Below are positions 33,341-46,157 of a stretch of 64,000 bases of DNA, in pieces. Below the pieces are notes generated by a model. The model was not told where the DNA came from, did not search any database, and was given only the letters and a program-made list of their open reading frames with translations. Source of the stretch: Artocarpus heterophyllus. Lineage: Eukaryota > Streptophyta > Magnoliopsida > Rosales > Moraceae. The translations under genes and the position numbers were made by a program. Positions within the stretch are counted from its first letter, which is position 1, and the number at the start of each line of letters is the position of its first letter. The DNA is taken from positions 25,421,507 through 25,485,506 of the forward strand of contig CM046330.1 in the NCBI GenBank assembly GCA_025403435.1, given 5' to 3'.

Positions 33341-35180
33341 TATTAGACATAGTGCCTTAAAGAGTAAATATTCTAATATATTTTTGAAGACATTTATCAA
33401 TAAAGAGTTTATTTATTATTCATGAACAAAATGTTGTCTATTTTATGTTCATTTCTGTTGAATGTATGATAAGCAAACAAAAGTCTGAGACTGTCAGTCT
33501 AAATCTTTAGCATTGTACATATGATGGATAGGTTATGCAGAAGACATGAATTTTAAAGGTGATAATCTAAATGATAAGATCTAAAATCGATGGAGTAAAG
33601 TCAGGCACCTTATTCATGATAAGATTGCTATGTTATCTACATTCCTAATGGGAGCTCGCTTGTCTTGGTATCGAAGTGGGACTCCGTAAGTAGAAATTTT
33701 GGTACATTGTCATGGGTGACGATATACTAGATTAGGACAAAAATTTGAATTGATTTGGTTAATAATTCTGTTTGTTATAATCAATTCACTTTAGACAATT
33801 ATATATGTTGTGTCTTAAACTTAAAATGATTAGTGGGTCTATATTCTTAACTTATGTCTCTGATGTACCAAATGGTGACATCCTGATTTTATGATGGTAT
33901 GCATACTGGTACGTTGCAGACATGACTCTTGATTGTTGTAGACTTGTTATTCATATATATAGAATCCATAGCGCTTTTTGTAGAGTTAATAATATTCTCT
34001 TATATGCATTATCTTGTAATTAGAAGGCTGGAGCACTCAACCATTTAGATACATAGGTGTAATTGAATGGTATACTATTTATGAATAGTAAGTATTTCAA
34101 TAGTGAGATAATAGTACGTAAAATAAAAATAATCGAAATGGTAAAATGGAATTTATCGTCAAGCTGATTATGAATATCATATGAGAATATGACACATTAT
34201 GATATGTCATGTACAATTGGCTTATTAAAGCTTTATAATTTTAAATAGTTCAAGAGTACAACTCTAAATTTTTAGTGCGGTAGCGTTAGAGTTAATAATT
34301 ATAAAATACGTATCAGAGATATTGTATTTTATAATTATAGAAACTCGAACTATATACGTCTATCAGGTCCCATTTGCTAGCTTATAATAAATCTTGTAAT
34401 TATACGGCATGTCTTTACTATATATTGATGACTTATGTTAAATTATTAAATTGGCTAAAATTTGATAAGACTAGATTTAATAATTCATGTTAGTTTATCG
34501 ATTGAATTAGTTTGTGAATTAATTCAAGATAAACATGTTGAATTATTTAGATAATGTTTTATTTACTCTAGGATTATCTGCATATAACTGTTTTAATTAG
34601 ATGACTTTTCTCTTAGGCTATTTGAATTAAAACTGAGGCTCTATATGAGATTCTCGGGTGAAAATAAGATATTTTGAGGATTTTAGATTATTGCACGGTC
34701 TATAGGCCGATGGAGTAAGTTTAATAGGCCGATCTGTCAGATTGGCATGCTAATCTGATAAGCTTTATACGCAAATTCAACCACTACAAATAAGGGTTGA
34801 GTTTTCTTTATTATTTAGATTATTTGAGAAGCATAAAGTGAGTACTTTAGTGAGAGAAACTTTGAAACTCCCTGAAAACTATTGTTCAACATCAAGAACT
34901 TAGCACTAGCTTTTCTCAAGTGGTTGGAAGGCCACCCGAGGAAAATTTGTATGATGTTTGACCACCCAGACTTCGATCGTGGATAAAGAATAGCAAAGAA
35001 GACCAGTTGGTTGAGGCTCTTATGGAATATTCTTCTCTTCATAGATTGCTATTGACTTCGGTATACAAAAGAGGTATATAAGATCTGTTATTAATTTATG
35101 TATTCAGCATGTAAAACTTGTGTTTGAGACAACACTTTGATTTAAAATTTTAAAATTCCACTGCGTACTATCTTTCAATA
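33341..35180 (+). mobile_element. Ty1/copia solo LTR, plus orientation
   Basis: TATTAGACAT...TTTCAATA, 1,840 bp, with perfect TSDs GGATG (33336-33340 and 35181-35185). Both terminal dinucleotides have decayed by transitions (TG to TA, CA to TA). Same family as 12885-14919 read in reverse, for example the shared gaatgtatgataagcaaac near 33460. Confidence 0.88.
34697..34760. repeat. Degenerate palindrome array in copia LTR
   Basis: Three units: ggtctataggccgatg, taataggccgatct and AGATTGGC-AT-GCTAATCT. Same U3 position, just upstream of the TATA equivalent (about 34783-34797), as the array in the sister LTR at 13402. Confidence 0.65.
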
Positions 35181-35296
35181 GGATGAAGCAATTAGGTCAG
35201 TGATGGTCTATGAAGCTACCATCTTCTTTGCCTAATCCTTAGAACCATACAGATAAACATGTAGGAATAGAAGGGAAATGGGGTTTCTAAAGATAT

Positions 35297-36476
35297 TGTT
35301 CGATGGAATCTGTAAGTTCACGGAATCGTAAAATAAGTGATATAATGATAAGTAAGAGTATCTTCCTACAAGGATTGGGTTTAATTTGGATTAATTACTA
35401 GAATTGGATTGGCTTTAAAATTATTTGAACAACTAATATGAAAAAGAGAAATAACTAAAATTAAAATAAACAAACTAATCTAAAAAATGTGAAAATAAAA
35501 TCTCTAAAATTACAATTGCACCAAAACAATTCACTTTAACCTTCTTACTCTCCTTAATCAACTGTAACAAACCAAATTGATAGCTGAACAACCTCTCTAA
35601 CAGCCATAAGCCTCTCCCAATAGCCTATGGAAATACTAAAAAATACATTATTTACTATATTCCTATAAAGATAAATATACCAAGAGCTCATTAAATCTAG
35701 GCCCTCTTTAATGGCTACACGTGCTATATGGTATATTCCTATCCTACACAACATATATTATTCCATCCATGACAAGACACAAAATTTACTTTTTCAAGTT
35801 CATTAGGGTTATCTATTAAACACCTAAGTGGTGATCAAGCATTTAGCGGCATTAGGTTTAAAATAGAACAATCAGTTTGGTAAAAAAAGAAAGAAAATTA
35901 AAAATAATTGAAAAAGAAATTAAAAATAAATATTTAGATGATATTGTGATTCTAGAATAGAAAGAACATTAGTTCATAATTGAAAATCAAGGCACAATCT
36001 CAAATATTTCAATATCAACAAGCAATAAAAATTATTGAAAGAGAATAAAGTTTAAGAGAAAATGGTCCAAAGTGCCCGTGGATTCAAAGGGTTGGAGGCT
36101 CCATTTGGTGGTCGAGATTGTGCTTAGCTCGATTTTTTTCTTCTTCTGCATGTGACATTGCATTGAACCTGAATTAAATTTGAATTCTCCTTTTTTTTTA
36201 CCACATTTTGCTTCAAATTTTCATATTAGCCCCTTAATTGCCTTTGTTACCTATTTTATATGCACAAAAATAAATAAAAGAGAACAATAAGGATAATAAT
36301 AATAATCAAAATAAGATTCAATTAAATTAAAATAAAATAAAAACAATTAAAATCAAATTAATAAGAATAAAAAGAAAATAAGTAAAATTAAATAAATTAA
36401 ATATAAATATCAAGAACATAGCAAAAAATATGTAAAATAAAAGTGCATAAATAACTCTATTTTTATAAGGTTATCA
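35297..36476 (-). repeat. 3' LTR of the Tat/Athila-like element
   Basis: Plus-strand edge TGTTCGATGGAATC to GGTTATCA. On the minus strand it begins TGATAACC after the PPT-like AGGGGTG. Compared with the 5' LTR it lacks about 440 bp, the equivalent of about 43895-44338. Confidence 0.82.
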
Positions 36477-37789
36477 CACCCCTAAATTAATATTTTGCTA
36501 GTCTTTGAGGAGGAAAAAAAAACTCAAAAACAAAGTGTGAATTTGTAGGTTATTTCTCAAGAAGTTTCTCCTCAAAAATCGAATTATAAACATAGCTTAA
36601 AGGAAAGGAAAATTTTCAATCAAGTGTTGATTTTAAATCAAGAGATTGCTTCTTTCAAATTGGACCTTTCTTTTGTGTGTGTAAATTGCCAAATGTTATA
36701 TCAACATTATCATTCTAAATAAGATCATGCAAACATACTCTATTATAGAACGTCTATGCAAAGGATCTCTAAAGATGAATTCTAATCCCCATAGGACTTA
36801 CTTTTAAATACCCTCTCCATGAATGTAGCCTATCACTTGTTTAAGGATCAATAGGACTTTAATCTGCTTGTAATGTATGGCTAAAGTTAAGGCATGATAA
36901 ATATTGCAATTTAGGTTTAGAGAACAACCTAGGCACATATGTCCATCTAGGATAACCATGAGCTTCACCAAAGTATACCTCTAGTTTCTCCTTCTTTCTT
37001 TATTTTTGTTTCACCTTTCTCCTAATTTTCTTTTTTTGCTTCATTTTTTTTTCATTGTCATCATCTTTCATTCTTCTTTTTTTTTTTTTTTAAATTTATC
37101 AACACCCTAAACTTTTGATATTTTTAATGATGATAGACGAGAGTGGAACTCTTTTTTTTTTTTTTCTTAACATTCCAACATCTATTTTTTTAACCATCTC
37201 AATATACTCCTTCAAGTTCATATGGATTCAAGAAAATACAATGTGCTTAAGGTGTAAAGGTGAGATGGATGTCTCTTTTAGGTAAGGTGGATGTTGGGTT
37301 CTAAGAAAAGGTTTGCATTTAGGCCTAAAGAAAGAAACTAGTGTCATCATCATGTAAAGATAGGCTAGAAAAGCTCAAACGATCCAAAAATCGCATACAT
37401 CGTCTCCCAAATCAAGTGAAACCTAGGCTTTTGCCTCGAGAATTTATCAAGCAAGTTCTAAAGCTTGGGAGCTTTAAGAATGTCAAAAATTTACACAATC
37501 TTTCTTTAGAAATTAAATAAATCAACAATATTCGACAAAGTGCTCAAAATTAAGAAAAATCACAATTTTTGAATTACAAATCACTTCAATTTAAGCACAA
37601 ACCTGGTAGTAATTATCTTTTACTAAAAGCTATGCCTAATCTAGTGACATTCATCATGGGTCAAGATAATTCATTGTAAAAACATACTAAACATCAAGAA
37701 AAAACAAGACTCTATATATATATTATTTTTCAAAAGATGCAAAAACAAGTATCCATACAAATACAAATAAAGTTCCCTAAAACTTAATA

Positions 37790-40700
37790 TGTTATGCCCG
37801 TCATTTTCTTCTATGGATACTTATGTTAATTTAACGTTAGAATATAATATTTTAAGTACTGTTATTATACATAAATTAACTGTTTATTTAGTAATATCAT
37901 AGGTGACGGCCACGAGGGATCGATGTGCTTAGGATATTTATGTCAAAAATGAGGACAAGCATAAAGTATTATTTTTTAGTATTTCAATTTGCTCTAAATT
38001 TATATTTATAATGCTCTAGAGTTTTATATGCCCTAGAGTTATATTCTTGACAATTTTATTCCATATTTTCTTATTTTTATAACATTTATGATGTCATTAT
38101 AATTACATGTGTAACATTTTTATAATGGCATCAAGAAACTTGTTAATATAAAGTGTCCAAGAGAATAATGTGCAAATTAATATTTTTTTGGGGTCATGGG
38201 AGTAAATATTATTGTTGTGTATAGATAATTATGTGTTATAATTATATTATATTATCTTTATTTATATTATATTATATTATCTATAACCGTATATGATAAT
38301 TATATAATGTTTATATTATATTATAATTTTATAACTAATATATAATAATTATTGTATATTATATTATATCAATATATATTAAGATAAAACGTTGGAAATG
38401 AAAAAAAAAAAAGATTTTACTATGAAAGAAAGAAACTTAATTGGATTAGGATTACACTCATCTAAAAAAAGGGGGGAAACCTAATTAGATTAGGATTACA
38501 CTAATTCAAACAAAAAGGGAAAAACCTAATTAGATTAAGATTACGGTTTTCTATACTCATCTAATCCCTGCTCTCTTATAAACCTATAAATATACCTCTA
38601 AGCCATCAAAGCCTTCATTATCTTAAATTCCATCTAAAGAAAATTCTCACTTTTACTCTCTCTCAAAAGCTCTCCAAGAAAGCCTCCATCATCCCTCTAA
38701 TCCTTAAAATCAAGAATTCATTACTCTTATTTTCTTTCAAGCCAAAGTAGAAGGAATTCTTTTTAAAGATTTTGAGTGCAAGTCTTTCCATTTGTAGAAG
38801 AAGCCATAAGAATTTAAGGTATGGTTTAAAGGTTTTCATGGTTTTGAATTTTTATTATTGATAAATATTGTCTTGTAACAAACTATGTTAGAAAATTATT
38901 CTTTTATGTTGTGAATGTGTATGCATGTATGTTTGTATGAAAAATAAATTATTTTGTTATTAGTTTGATTATAACAATGTTATTTTATGGTGAAAGCATT
39001 TATGCTCATATAATATTATGAAATTTCATGAAAATAAGGTTTTGTTATTGGAATGTGATATGAGAATTTTGGGGGGTTTTAAGTTATTCGATAAGATTGT
39101 AGGTAATTTTTTAAATCAAATGATTTTATATTGCTATAATATTTTTATATGATGTGTATATATATGTTACCAATGTGTAGGATTTTTTTAAAATTTTGGT
39201 TCAAAATATTTTTGTGGTTATGAGCTTTCAATCGAATACTACTCGTGAAATTTTATTTGCTGGCAGATTTGTATTTGTGCTTATAGAGTCCATTTTATAA
39301 GGCAAAAGGTGCCTTTTGATTTTGTAAAAAATTATTAGTTATTGTTGAGATGTTAACTAAATGCCTATAAATTTTTAACTTTATATGCTTATTATGGTTT
39401 AAGATAGAATTCGTTGATTGCCAAGTACTTAGTAGCTATAAATGTTTGCCTAATATGCTCTATGTAATTCATGAGATGATAGATCATATTTTTAAATGTG
39501 TTTTGCATGATTTATTATTTTTCTAACTTTTATTTACATGTTAAGCATGTCACATAAAAATTTCTAAAGTATATTGCATATATTTAATTTTATAAAAATG
39601 TTTGAATGAAACATGTTTGTTGTTTAGCATGTCTAATATTAATAATAAGTCTAAATTCGAACATATTTTTTGAATTCCTCCAAATTTATTTGAAGCTGAA
39701 TTTTGGATATATTATGATCTTATGCGTCTATTATGTGTAATAATTTTTATGAATTATTTTATAGCATAAATAATTTAATACATAATTTTTAATTAGGACT
39801 ACTCATTGCCTAGGCTTTGTTGGCAGATTTTGTAGTGTGGATTATGTAATTTATTTAAATTATTAAATGAAATTTTTATGTCCATAGAAAAATTTGAGAA
39901 TTATATATATGTTAGCTTTATTTTTGCGAATTTTCATGCTTTAATTGAGTGTAATTGAAAGATATAGGGTTATCAATCCTTGAAAGTCAGTCAATTTTTA
40001 TGACTGGCAGATTTACTTGAATGTAATGGAGAATTGGAGAAAGGTATTTTGGATTAATATTTTCAAGAGAAAAAAATTTGATTAATGTTTATATATGTTA
40101 TCTATGTTATGAAATAATTCTTACATTTTATTCATGCTTTTAAGTTGAGATTAATTTTTCTAAGTGATTAAATATCAAGTTTTCTGTCTTTATATTTCAT
40201 GACTCTAAGTGCATGTTTGTGACTCAAAGATGCTATGTTTTTTTTAAGAATGATGTATGATGATGCAATATGGTATTAAATGATATCATGAACATGAATA
40301 TTAATTTTATGTATTATATGAATGATTGACATGAATGCTTCAAAAGATGAGCACACCGAGAATTGCGGCAACGTCACCCAATTTAAGGTTAAGTAAGTAA
40401 GTCATGTAAGTACATTCTCACCTACAACATGATAAAAGTTTACAAAAAAGTTTTTAGAATATGCTTTATAATAATTTTTAAATTTGTTTTTATATATTGT
40501 CTTCTCATGAAAGCTCTTGTTGTAACCCAAAGATTTAACAGATGTTTCAATGACAAGGTATGTTAAAATTATATCTATATATATGTATCACTCAATTAAA
40601 CATTACACACCACATGTTTATGTTTGTCCTGCTAGATGGACTATCCCGCAAGGTGGACTTATACGTTTGGTTTAGGATTAGCTTCCTTACTCCTCTCGTA

Positions 40701-41446
40701 CAGCTATGTTTATGTTTATGGGGTAATGCTTGGGCCCCTAAAGATACAATGAATAATGTTTTAATATGGAAGTTTAAATGAAAAGATATATTCTATATAA
40801 ACTTATGTCTCGTGCACTACGATGTTATGTAATGATTTTTATGAAATGCTTTATGTTGTGAGATAGGAATATGTACATACAGGTTGACTAGGATGGAGGA
40901 CAAGGACAGGCATATGTGCAAGGACTATTGGATTAGAAATGAAGTCATGTCATGAAAGGAATTTAAACTCAAATAAAATTTAATATATTATGTTTCGTAT
41001 TTTTATTTGTTTGAGACTCAGTTCTATTTGTGATATGTTCTTTTGAACTTATGTTTTATTAAATGTGATTTGCATTTTAGATTTTTAGTTTCTTAGGTTA
41101 TTTATTAAATAATATGCGATATAGTTTATTTCTTCATAATTAGTCTTAAATTAATTGTTTGAGTAGAAGTTAAGAGTGCTTTCATTATATATGTGAGTTT
41201 GTATTTGTAAAATATTGTTTTTGTAAACAAAGATTTCTACATGTGGTCAGTTAGTCGAATGCGGTAGGTGCTCGGTTGGGCTAACTGAGATGAGGGAAGC
41301 AAATTTGGTAAGTGGTTTAAAAAAATGGATGTATTTCCTAGGATATTTCTCCAAGTGTTGTCGATTGTTTCAAACTTTTTATCGATAATTATTAAATTTA
41401 ATGATAAAAGTATTGTTCCTTGTACCGCCCATAACGGGGTGTTACA
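37790..41446 (+). mobile_element. Tekay-like solo LTR, 3.66 kb
   Basis: TGTTATGCCCG...CGGGGTGTTACA with perfect TSDs TAATA (37785-37789 and 41447-41451), inserted in the internal region of the Tat/Athila-like element. It shares blocks with the 2104-5051 LTR (cttgggccc near 40729; accgagaattgcggcaacg near 40356). No retroelement internal sequence adjoins it. Confidence 0.93.
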
Positions 41447-41786
41447 TAATATACAAATTATCCTTAAAGCGTAAGAAATCAAGACAAAAGGAAGGGTTTT
41501 AAGAAACTCCCCTATGCCAATTTGGTGCTGAGGCTTGATGACTTGATTAGTCTCTTGAAATGAAGTTAACCCTTAAGCTTGAATAGTTGTACCTACAAAA
41601 GAAGAACACCAAAGCAAAGAAAAAAGTTCCAAAAGAAAAAAAAAATTGAACAAAAACCAAACAAAACAAGAAAAGTATGGAGAACTAGGGTTGCCTCCTA
41701 CCTCCCAAGAAGTGCTTGATTTATAGTCCTTGGCTTCACTGTTGGAGAAACACTCATCAAAAAGCAGCTTCCATCTATAGTAAGTG

Positions 41787-42215
41787 TTATATGAAGACTA
41801 CATATGGGTCTTTCCTTACAATACCCTCAAGTTTGACTAAATGTTGTACTTCTTGATGTATGGCACCAACAAGATAAGGCTTTGAAAAATGGTAGGCTTG
41901 ATCAAAGAACTTCAATTTTTGTTCTAGCTTAAAAAGGGTGTAATATGGTGATGGCGATGATGATGGCCAAAACATGTCAGTCGGCGATATACACATTAGT
42001 GCCATTGATGAGCTCAAATCAATGGTCTCATGACCTTCCACATTCTCGAACGACTCTTGCATCTTATCTTCATGTGGGAATGCATCTAATGACCCTTTTA
42101 AATGCTTTTCACTCTCCATTTGGCTATCCATATCCATGCTTGTGATTTGATCCTCGAAGAACTTATGGTTATAGATGGTCATCTCTTGATTTAGCAAGTC
42201 TAAATTGATGATCAA
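41787..42215 (-). pseudogene. Internal ORF remnant of the Tat/Athila-like element
   Basis: 142-codon frame, acidic N-terminal half (MESEKHLKGS, ENVEGHE) and a C-terminal KFFDQAYHFSKPYLVGAIHQ segment. It follows the gag remnant in the element's reading direction. No protease or polymerase motif. May be a gag C-terminal or linker relic, or chance. Confidence 0.4.
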
Positions 42216-42626
42216 ACAGGATTCTAATTTAGCAAATGTTTGAGCTAAAACATCTTCAAAAAGTTCTTGTTCTTCATTCCAAGGAATTATTTCCTCTTAA
42301 GGCTCGACTTCCTGAGAAGCCTCTATACGATTTGAATTACTTTCCCGATCTTGGTCATCTAAACAATCCAAATAACAATAATCATCAAACTACACCAAAC
42401 CCTCCATCAATTGCTAGACACTACAAGGATTGAGTATTTCCACTTCCTTCTCTAAGAGGTCTTCTAAAATCATGCTATTAAGACGCTCCATTTGTTCATC
42501 AAGAAAAGCCTAGAGTCGGTAATTTAAAGATTTTCCTTGACGGTGGCCTTCAATCGGTCGAAAGCAACTTCCAAAGGTGTCTTCTCTTCTAGTTGGCCAA
42601 AGTATTGTTCCATCATGTTTCGTTGA

Positions 42627-42960
42627 CTACTCCATGAAGGATTTTGGTGGCTTTACCAACTGAAATTGTGCATTTAGAGATCCCCTGTCAATGATAATTA
42701 AGGCTGCCATATCCTCTAATAGGTAGTAAGTTTCGTCAATGATTCTTGAAAAGAAAGAACTGCCATTGAAATTGGTCGTCCCGTTATTCACCCAAACTCT
42801 AGCTTGATAACACAATCCTTGATAAAATGCTTGGAGAAGAGCCCTTTTTCGCAAGTTGTGATTTGGAAACCTTTCAAGCATATCTTTAAATCACTCCCAA
42901 GCTACATAAAAAGGTTCCATGCCTTGTTGGTCAAAGCTTGCAAGGACTTGCTGATGAAAC
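42627..42960 (-). pseudogene. Tat/Athila-type gag fragment
   Basis: The minus strand reads a stretch with LERFPNHNLRKRALLQAFYQGL and, further on, ETYYLLEDMAA (42627-42881). This is the retrotransposon gag fold of Athila/Tat elements, which forms the particle core. The frame continues upstream in broken form to about 42960 (LASFDQQGMEPF). Only this core is left; zinc knuckle and pol are not seen. Confidence 0.7.
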
Positions 42961-43103
42961 ATCTTTAATCACCTCAAACAAGATAAACTCGGAAAAGAAA
43001 TTGAAATCAAGGAAAACAAATCAAAGCAAAGAAAACATAAAAAATGTTCAAATTAACCCTAGAGCTAATTAGTATTGATATTAAGCTAAATTAAATAAAA
43101 CAA

Positions 43104-43121
43104 TCCTCGACAATGGCGCCA
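43104..43121 (-). promoter_or_regulatory. tRNA-Asp primer-binding site
   Basis: The minus strand reads TGGCGCCATTGTCGAGGA, 15 of 18 identical to the complement of the plant tRNA-Asp 3' end, six bases from the 5' LTR edge at 43128. This fixes the element's orientation. Confidence 0.82.
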
Positions 43122-43127
43122 AAAACA

Positions 43128-45310
43128 TGTACGATGGAATCAGTAAGTGTAAGGAATCGCAAAGCAAGTAATATAATGATAAATAAGAGTATCATCCCAT
43201 GAGGATTGTACTTAATTTAGATTAATGACCGAAATTGGATTAGTTTCAAATTTATATGATCGACCGATTACATACAAAAAAAAAAAAAAAACTAAAATTA
43301 AAATAAACAAAATAAGCTAAAGAATATGAAAATAAAATATGTAAAATTACAATTGCACCTAAGCAATTCACTGTAACCCTCTTTATATCCTTAATCAATC
43401 TTAACAAACCAAATAGATAGCTAAGCAACCTCTCTCATATCCATAAGTGTCTCCCGATAGCATATAGATATACCTAAAAATATATTATCCACTATATTCT
43501 TATGAAGATAAGAATACCAAAGGTTGATTAAGATCTAGGCCCTCTTTAATGGCTACACATGCTATGTAGTGTATTTGTATCCTACACGACATATATCATT
43601 CCATCCATGGCAAAACACAAAATTCACTTTTTCAAGTGCATTAAGGTAACCTATTTAACAACTAAATGATGATCATGTATTTAGAGACACTAGGTTCAAA
43701 ATGGAACAATCAATTTGGTAAGATAACATGCATTAAATGAAGAAAGAGAAATTGAAAATAAATATTTAGATAATATTGCAATTCTAGAATAAAAAAATTA
43801 ATTCACAATTGAAAATTGAGGCACAACTTCAAAGATTTCAACATCCACAAGCAATAAAAAATAATTAAAAGAGAATAAATTTTAAGAGAAAACTAGTATA
43901 GAAATCCCTCAAATTTCCATTGCTCTTCTCAAAGTAAAACTAATAAAAATATTTTTCTCTCTCCCACAAAATGGCTTAAAGAAAAGCCTTATTCCCAATC
44001 TTTTCTCTTTTCTTTTGGGAACTATGTGATGCAAAGGGGAGACTCCCTTTAATGTTGTGGCGACTGGAAATTAATATTCCATCAAATATTGCGTTAGAGA
44101 GCAAGAGAAGAAAATAGATAGAGCTTTTGAACCCAATAGGACACGTGGCGATGCGTTGTTGGTCACTGGGCAATGCGATCTAGGTGGAGAGTTGCAACTG
44201 GGTATAAAGAGGGGAGTAGGATGAGAAGTGGGGGAACGCTGCACTGAATCTCCCACTGGATTAGTGCGCCTAGCTAGGAGGACAAGAGTCAAGGTGCGAG
44301 AGGACGAAGTCTAATGCCGGTCTACACAAAAAGATCCCTGGTCAGAAGTGCCCATCACAGGTGGATCGGAAGGGCTGGAGGCTCTGCGCATAGCTCAATT
44401 TTTTCTTCGTTCACACGTGACATTACATTGAACCCTAAATTAAATTTTAATTCTCTTTTTTTCTTTTTATGACCTCATTTTGCTCCACTTTTTCATACTA
44501 GCCCCTTTAATTGCTCTTGTTACCTATTTTACACACACAAACACTACAAGAAAAACTACATTTAACGATATATGATTTACGACATATAGTTTTTGAATGT
44601 CGTTAAAAAGTACATACAACGACATCTTCAACAAAGATGTCATTAACGACATTTGAAACAATAATTAACGACATCTATATAGATGTCATATTAAAGGTCT
44701 TCTTTTAACGACAATAATTTAGTGTTGTTAAATTATTTAACGACAAGTAGGAGATGTCGTCAAAGCCTTGGAGATTCTACGACACCCCTTATAGACGACA
44801 TTAGTCAAGATGTCGTCTATAAGGGGTGTCGTGGAATCTCTAACGCTTTGACAGCATCTCCTACTTGTCGTCAAATAATTTAACGACACTAAACTATTGT
44901 CGTTAAAAGGAGACCTTTAATACGACATCTATATAGATGTCGTTAATTATTGTTTCAAATGTTATTAACGACATATTTGTTGGAGATGTCGTTGTATGTA
45001 CTTTTCAAAGACATTCAAAAACTACATGTCGTAAATAATATGTCGTTAAATATAGTTTTTCTTGTAGTGAAATGAGAATGAAATAAAAAAATGGAAAAGA
45101 ATAATAAAGATAATGATGATGACGATGATGATAATAATAATTAAAATAACATTCAATTGAATGAAAATAAATTAAAAACAATTAAATCAAATTAACAAGA
45201 ATAAAAATAAAATATAGAAGAAATAAGCAAAATTAAATAAAAATATCAAGAATATAGTAAAAATATATATAATAAAGAGCATGAATAACTCTAATCTTAT
45301 AGAGTTATCA
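43128..45310 (-). repeat. 5' LTR of the Tat/Athila-like element
   Basis: 2,183 bp, including a 528-bp MITE; about 1.65 kb without it. Matches 35297-36476 at both ends, with many substitutions, so the element is not recent. Confidence 0.82.
44542..45069. mobile_element. CACTA-type fold-back MITE
   Basis: Starts CACTACAAGAAAAACTA and ends TAGTTTTTCTTGTAGTG, with 3-bp TSDs AAA (44539-44541 and 45070-45072). Almost the whole 528 bp is one inverted repeat: the arms meet near 44805 around acgacattagtcaagatgt. Many copies of TAACGACAT/ATGTCGTTA are distributed along both arms, as in CACTA subterminal transposase-binding repeats. No coding. Confidence 0.95.
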
Positions 45311-46157
45311 TATATCACTCAACTAACTTTAGTCATCTACTAATCTTAACGCATGAACATAAAGGGACTAAAAATGAAGACACTTCTTCTCTCTCTACGT
45401 GCCTATTGTGGTAGGCTTCCTCTATGATCTACGTCTGCAAGGAAGTGGTGCAAAGGAAGGGAAGGCAAGAGGGGCCATGAGCAAGGCAATGGAAAAACTG
45501 TTAAGCAAGGTGTTGAGTTGGACGTGAGTAAGGACAGTCCTAATGTTAAGCTAGAAATTAAAGCTGAGTTGGACGATGAAGCTACCTTATTGGAAAAGGA
45601 TGAGTAGGAGATTCTAGAAGGAGTGATGTGAGCTTGGAAGGTTTAAGGAATGGAAGAGAATTTGGTTAGGCAGTTGGAGTCAGAGAGGAATAAAATGTGA
45701 CTGAGTGAGAGGAGAGGATTAGCTCAGATTTTACTGTTATGTATTCTTCTTGTTTCATGAGTTTGGGAGTGCAGTGGCTCTCTCAAAAAGCCATCTATCA
45801 ATTGTATTTATTTTATGTTCTAGTAAAATCAATAAAAGTCATAACTTATTCTCTCTCATTTTCCTATATTTTGCCAACACTTTTTACAATTCCACTATAT
45901 TTTCGTCACTGTTACATTAAATCCTATCAAGTTGGTATACCTGGCAATGGCATTGAAGAAGGTAGATTTGAATCAGGCTTGAAAAAAGATGGAGGAACAT
46001 TTGGATAAGAAGATGGAGCCAGTTCGTAAAGGATTTTAGTGAAAATTTGAGCTCATCCGGTGAGGTCTGTAGAAGATCTTGTGTTTAGAGCAAGGGATAG
46101 ATGCGCTCATGGTGAAGTTGGAAGAGTTGATGAATCATTGTTGTGTGATGAAGCATG
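45311..46157 (+). pseudogene. Ty3/gypsy element: 5' LTR end, primer site and gag N-terminus
   Basis: A likely LTR tail (about 45480-45930, with AATAAAAG near 45830) is followed by a TGGTAT primer-site remnant at 45933 and a gag frame from ATG 45947. That frame (MALKKVDLNQA, MEEHLDKKME, ALMVKLEELMNHC) has several stops and breaks off at the copia junction 46157. Gag continues in inverted orientation at 52374-52690 and the pol part resumes at 58486. Confidence 0.65.

Larger units (their letters stand above)
35297..45310 (-). mobile_element. Tat/Athila-like LTR retrotransposon without pol
   Basis: Complete minus-strand element: 5' LTR 43128-45310, primer site 43104-43121, gag remnants (41787-42960), non-coding internal DNA (36477-37789, 41452-41786) and 3' LTR 35297-36476. 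Flanks GATAT (35292-35296) and TATAT (45311-45315) agree at 4 of 5 bases. No protease, reverse transcriptase or integrase was found, so it looks like a non-autonomous LARD-type derivative. Two later insertions are nested in it: a solo LTR (37790-41446) and a CACTA MITE (44542-45069). Confidence 0.82.
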
